Source: Acridotheres tristis
Taxonomy: Eukaryota > Chordata > Aves > Passeriformes > Sturnidae
Assembly: GCA_037013685.1 (NCBI GenBank)
Contig: CM072888.1
Location: forward strand, 15,672,589-15,736,588
DNA: 64,000 nt
Direction of reading: 5' to 3'
This document shows, piece by piece, positions 59,242-64,000 of the stretch (the first letter of the stretch is position 1; each line of letters opens with the position of its first letter). The position numbers were made by a program, and so were the translations under genes. Under the pieces are notes generated by a model. It had not been told where the DNA came from, did not search any database, and saw only the letters and a program-made list of their open reading frames with translations.

Positions 59242-60456
59242 CCCCTGAGGGAAAAGGGGACAAAGAGCATACAGCTTTAACTGTGTATTGTCTGTATGAT
59301 ACTGAAGACACATCTGTGCAGGAAAATATGCAAAAGGTTCAAACTGTATTGGATTTTTCTGTAGACCTGTTGTTATTTTTTATAGTATCCATTCATTTAT
59401 AGAACTACCTACCTTGAGATATGCTGCACAATGTTATACAAGATGAAATGATTGCTGGGCTCACCATACAATGGAAGGAGCCTCCTAGTAACCAGAGAAT
59501 TCTGGTAAAGACTGAAATAAAGAGGCAAAAGTTGAAAAATGTTAAGATGTCTATATTAAGATGTCTTTGATTATTCCTCAAAGAGCAGGAATATGTATTG
59601 CTTTTTCCATTGAAATCCAGCATAAGGTCTCTCTGTCACTGTAAAACCTCATCTGAAGAACTTTCCAAAACTCAGAAAATTTGCAAGCACAGTAAATTCA
59701 ATGTCCTTTTTTAAATTATTTTTAAATTTTGTTCCAAATCTTATCTTGGTATAAACACCACTGACACTAGGAGTCATTCTGCATTATTAATAACATAGTC
59801 TAGGAATCTAAATAGATCATACAAAGCTCCTATTCAGGTATATAAGTGCCTTAATAGCCTCGTTAGTTAAAATATTTTATCAGGAAAATGGCCATATTTT
59901 TGTAATTAATTATTCTTGCCATGAACAAGCCATATATGTAAAACAGGATGGAAACTACCTAAGTAAATATTCATGTAGGTACATACACAAATAGGTGTTT
60001 GATGACACAGTGCTAGACAATGTTTCTTCATACTTAGTAAGCAAATTATTGTCAAAGTAACTTTGTTTTTTCCATTCTCACTGTCCCACCTTGGTATGTG
60101 GCTCAGGGTTTGAGAATGTGTTAATCTTAAGAGAACCCTTAAACTATTTAAATCAAATAATGTGTCTGACATGATCTGAAGCATGCCCTCAGCTTTCATG
60201 GCATCTCTGGTAAACTTGACATCTTGATTTTAGAGACTCTTTCAGAGAACCTTCAGCTTCCCTGGGGAAAGATGAAGAAATGAAGTTTGGTTTCAGCTGT
60301 CATGTAGCTTATAGAAAACCAGGAATTTATTTCAGTGTAAAAATAAAGTAAACTAGATCAGAGTCAGGCCTCAAGTTCTCCCCTTGGCTCATGGTGGTCA
60401 GGAGGCCCTAGGAGAGAAGGTAACATAAATTTTCTTCAGGAAAGAATCTGTAAGGG
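59242..60456. other. Unassigned non-coding DNA
   Basis: No feature recognised. Confidence 0.5.
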
Positions 60457-60730
60457 TGTGATAGTTTTGGCTAGGATAGTGCTAATGTTCTTCATGGCAG
60501 CTAGTTTGGGTCTATGTGTTGATTTGTGCTGGAAACATGTGAGTTCCCTGTCCACAGAATGCAGTAAATTAATTCCTTGTCTTGCTTTGCTTTGTGTGCA
60601 TGGCATTTTCTGTACCCATTAAACTGTCTTTATCTCTATACAAAAGTTTTCTCACTCTTCCTCTTCTAATTTTCTTCCCTATCAAACAACTGTATGGTCC
60701 TCAGTTGCTTCCTGGGCTTAAACCATGACA
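60457..60730 (+). mobile_element. Internally deleted ERVL-like LTR
   Basis: The 5' end (TGTGATAGTTTTGGCTAGG, ATAGTGCTAATGTTCTTC) and the 3' end (ATTAAACTGTCTTTATCTCT, AAAGTTTTCTCACTCTTCC, GCTTAAACCATGACA) of an avian LTR family are joined with only about 140 bp between, versus several hundred bp in full copies as I recall them. Its 5' end is related to the LTR at 51909. No target duplication is evident (AAGGG versus GAGAG), consistent with an old copy. Confidence 0.8.
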
Positions 60731-63038
60731 GAGAGGAAAGCAAATTTTCAGCTTCTACTGGTGGAGTTAAGGATCAGATCCATTCATTAAATAACAATCC
60801 AGTCACAGGACAGGATTAAATACTCTCTGGCTTTAGGCTGGAGCTATATGAAAATTTTCATATAGAAAAGGCCTCTTCAGAAATTTGGTCCTTACCAAAG
60901 AATGAATGGGAAATTCAGCTTCTGAAGTTGGCCAAGAGATTTTTGGGCTTAATTTCTCTTTGAATAAATGCAAAGGACATTTTGAGACCGGTTAGATCTT
61001 TATGTTTCATTCTTCAGACTAGTTGAAAAAAAGTCCTGGTTTGAAAGTGGAAATTTAGTCTGACAATGGAAATGCAGAAGATGAAAAAGCAACATCCTTA
61101 TTTTTCAAACACTTGTTATGAATGCTGATTTCAGGCTATCTGGATTATATCTTTCAACCTTTTCCATCCCTGATTTCTACAAATATGTGAAAACTGTCAT
61201 TAATTTATTTCAACGTTCGGACAAATTTAGTAAAATAACTACCTAGCTTTGAGCACTGCTTTGCAGAACTAAAGGTGAAATCAATAGGGAATTAAAGCTC
61301 TCTAGCAGTGTGAGGAAATTTAGGAATTCTCTTCAGTTGAACATAAGATATGATACATTTCACCTTGGGGAGCTTGTTAGCATTAATTTTTCTGTATTAA
61401 AAGCTTGTTACCATTAAGAAATTTTGATAGTATTAAATGTACTTAATGTACTGAGAGTTCCTTCACATGGAAAATAGCAGAGACTTTATTTTGCACTGTA
61501 ACCTGCAGCTCTTTTTCCAATGGCATATGATGTAAGGTGATCCACACAGTATAAGATGACCAGATTTTAACCATTAAATACATGGGATTTCCCACACATG
61601 CACAGAGCAGGGTGGGGCTATTGCAGGATTATATCCAGAGGTACTGCTGTGGATGTAAAGAATGTAATTTCAAAGGACCAACTGTGATGGCATAGCCAGA
61701 AGGCAAAATATACCAGAATACACACCTAGAGGGTTGGAGGGAATTCTTATTTTATTGTGTGTCCAACCCAGTCTCCTCCTGTCCAACACTACTGTCCTTC
61801 ACTTGCTTACCGCTGGCAAACCATAAATAACTGCTTAGACCTGGGAGGCCCATTTTATAACGCAATACAAGGATGTTTCCTGTCATCTACGTGGGTGCCC
61901 TATGGCACTTAGTTAAACTCTGCCTTTCAGTGGGTCTGAGTAGGGTTTAGGAAGGTCTAAGGTTTTGTCTGGGCATTTCAGTATTCACTTCTGTATTTCA
62001 GAAATGTTTTTTATCTCCACCGTGTCTGTGCCAAATGTCACTCTCAAAATCTCACTGCTTAGTCCAGAAGGATTGATTCCGCACTACAATCACTGACTGC
62101 TGATTAAATCCATCCATCTTCAGAGAGAGAAGAAAAGCTCAGATGAGTTCAGGCCCTAGACAGCATAAAGTCATGGCCTGCCTCAAGTCTGTAAATTCAA
62201 AACTCCTTCATTTCTTTTGAGGGGTGCTGTGACAAGTTACCTCTGCCAGATGCTTGCACTCTGGGAGGCAAGAGCTGAAGTCACAGTCAGCAGTGAGAAG
62301 CAAATCACTTTCACATCTTTTCATATATTAGGCCATTTAAAAAAGGAGCTTTTTTCTTGGTTTAAAGTTATTACTGCATGCAGATGTGTCTGTAGGAAGG
62401 GATGGCCAAACAGCTGGTTTGATTCCTGATCAATGGAGCAAAGAGGGCTCCAGCAAAAATTGTATGGGGTTTTAACAGTGAGGGTGATGTGTCATAGTCC
62501 CTGTTTTTAGGGAGACCTGATTATATTTTGTCTATTTGTTTTAATAGCCGAAATTAATGCACATAGACAAGGGTTTTTCAGCAAGAATCTACCTCAGACA
62601 AAGGAAACAAGGCTTTTTCTACTCTAAATGCAGACAGATCAAATATTCTGTGTTTCTTCTTGGACACTTGTTAGCACAACAGAAAATCTAGAATTCCCCA
62701 GCATGTGTGAGCAAAGTCTACACACATAATAGTCCCCCAGTTCACCCTATGACACATCTGAAGCAAGAAATACAAATAAAAATAAAATAACTAAAAGTGC
62801 CTGTGGATTGACACTTTTGTTGCTATTTCTTGAATGGAAGCATTAATTTAACAAGAGCCCCAAGCAGAAAATCAACGATTTACCAGGAGTGTGTATCCTC
62901 TTGCATGGAAAAAAAAGACTCTTGAGGACAGAAGAAAGCCTACAGTTCCAGGGAGAGACAATTAAAAATCTGAAAAACATAGTTGTGTTTAAATAAACAT
63001 TTAAATTTAATATTTAGTTATTAAAATTTAAAAAAATC
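60731..63038. other. Unassigned non-coding DNA
   Basis: No gene or transposon recognised. Confidence 0.5.
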
Positions 63039-63143
<105 letters not shown>

Positions 63144-64000
63144 TTAGTTGTCTTTTTTCGATGGATAAGGCAAATAACATAGGCATCTATTTCCTAAAAT
63201 TCAAGGCCAAAGAACTTTTTCTTACATCTTCCTTTCCAGATGAGAAGAATAATCTGTTAAACTTATAGCCTTTGGGAATGTTATTGTTGCTGTCCATTTG
63301 ACAGATCTATGCAGAAATGTTCTTTCAGAATATAAGACAACTGGATCCAACTGTCTAAGGCATTAACACACCAAAAAGAGAAAGCCAAGGACTCTGGAGG
63401 AGAAAACAAGTTAATTTTCCATGCATCAGATTTTGCTCAGTAAAAAATGTAATAGACATTGTTTAAAATCTGGCAGTTTTAAAGATCTTACAATATCTGA
63501 TCTTATAGGGGAAATCAATTATAAAAACTCAATTTAAGGAAGTAATTATTAAAACTCTACTTACCACAAAGTAATTAATTAAAAGTGTATCTCTCTCCTT
63601 TGCCTGTAATTATAGCTAATGATCAGGGACAGAATGGCTGATAATGTACTTTCTGTCCTTTCTCTTTTTGGACTATTTCCATCAGGAAAGAAATTTTATT
63701 TTATTTTAAAAGATTATTTGGTGACAATGGATTAAACATCAATTCCCATTTCCAGATACGTTTTGTCTCTTTTCTATTTAATTTTTAGTAAGTTTTGTTA
63801 CGGAATGTGTGATAAAGCTGAAAGACCTCATTTTAACTCCTTCATATTCCTCTGTTTAATGAGCTAACTATTAATAATTTCCTTTCTCTTTTAGTCTGAG
63901 AGCAGTTCCTCAAAGTTACTTCATTTGTGATTTCTCCATAAATTTGGTGACAACTTCAAAAACATCTGGAGAGCTCCAGGTTTGTCCTTGATGAGGCTTG
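63144..64000. other. Unassigned non-coding DNA
   Basis: AT-rich end of the window, nothing recognised. Confidence 0.5.

Overview
The window looks like avian, probably songbird, nuclear DNA. The evidence is at least nine fragments of CR1 LINEs (the dominant retrotransposon of birds) and three long terminal repeats of avian ERVL-like type. One of these LTRs (4514-5222) has intact TGTCCT/AGGACA ends and a perfect 5-bp target duplication. There are no SINEs and no mammalian repeats. I found no convincing protein-coding exon, tRNA, rRNA or CRISPR array. Apart from the repeats, the sequence reads as AT-rich intergenic or intronic DNA.

The dominant object is a head-to-tail array of the pentamer ATTCC (GGAAT on the minus strand) at about 9184-22132, interrupted by one 100-base assembly gap (18491-18590). 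That is about 13 kb, or roughly 2,500 pentamers, all in one orientation. The pentamer is the same one that builds human satellites II/III, but here it sits between avian flanks. The very long open frames across the array are arithmetic by-products: a 5-bp repeat gives the same stop-free pentapeptide in all three frames of a strand (IPFHS on plus, MEWNG on minus).

The array is not uniform. From about 9.2 to 18.4 kb it is nearly pure, with rare point changes and small indels. From about 18.4 to 22.1 kb it is broken every few hundred bases by diverged islands. The complete islands stay in the 5-bp register and share a common core (AATCC, AYAT, then a variable middle, then TTATCC or GATCC). The array appears to end in copies of this core on both sides. 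This suggests an ancestral higher-order unit: fossil copies persist on the right, and the pure pentamer expanded on the left.

Layout: 1-4096 unassigned; 4097-4330 broken CR1; 4514-5222 recent solo LTR; 7140-8330 degenerate 177-186 bp tandem repeat; 9184-22132 pentamer satellite; 22-64 kb single-copy DNA with CR1 fragments (26.1, 27.2, 31.9, 35.1, 42.8, 48.7, 54.4 and 58.1 kb), two decayed LTRs (51.9 and 60.5 kb), a possible further LTR-like block (40.7-41.5 kb) and microsatellites (GATA 28.2 kb, CTTTT 33.1 kb, TTCTC 36.3 kb, TTTG 59.1 kb, AAAG 63.0 kb). Because no genes are recognised, no pathway or operon can be described.
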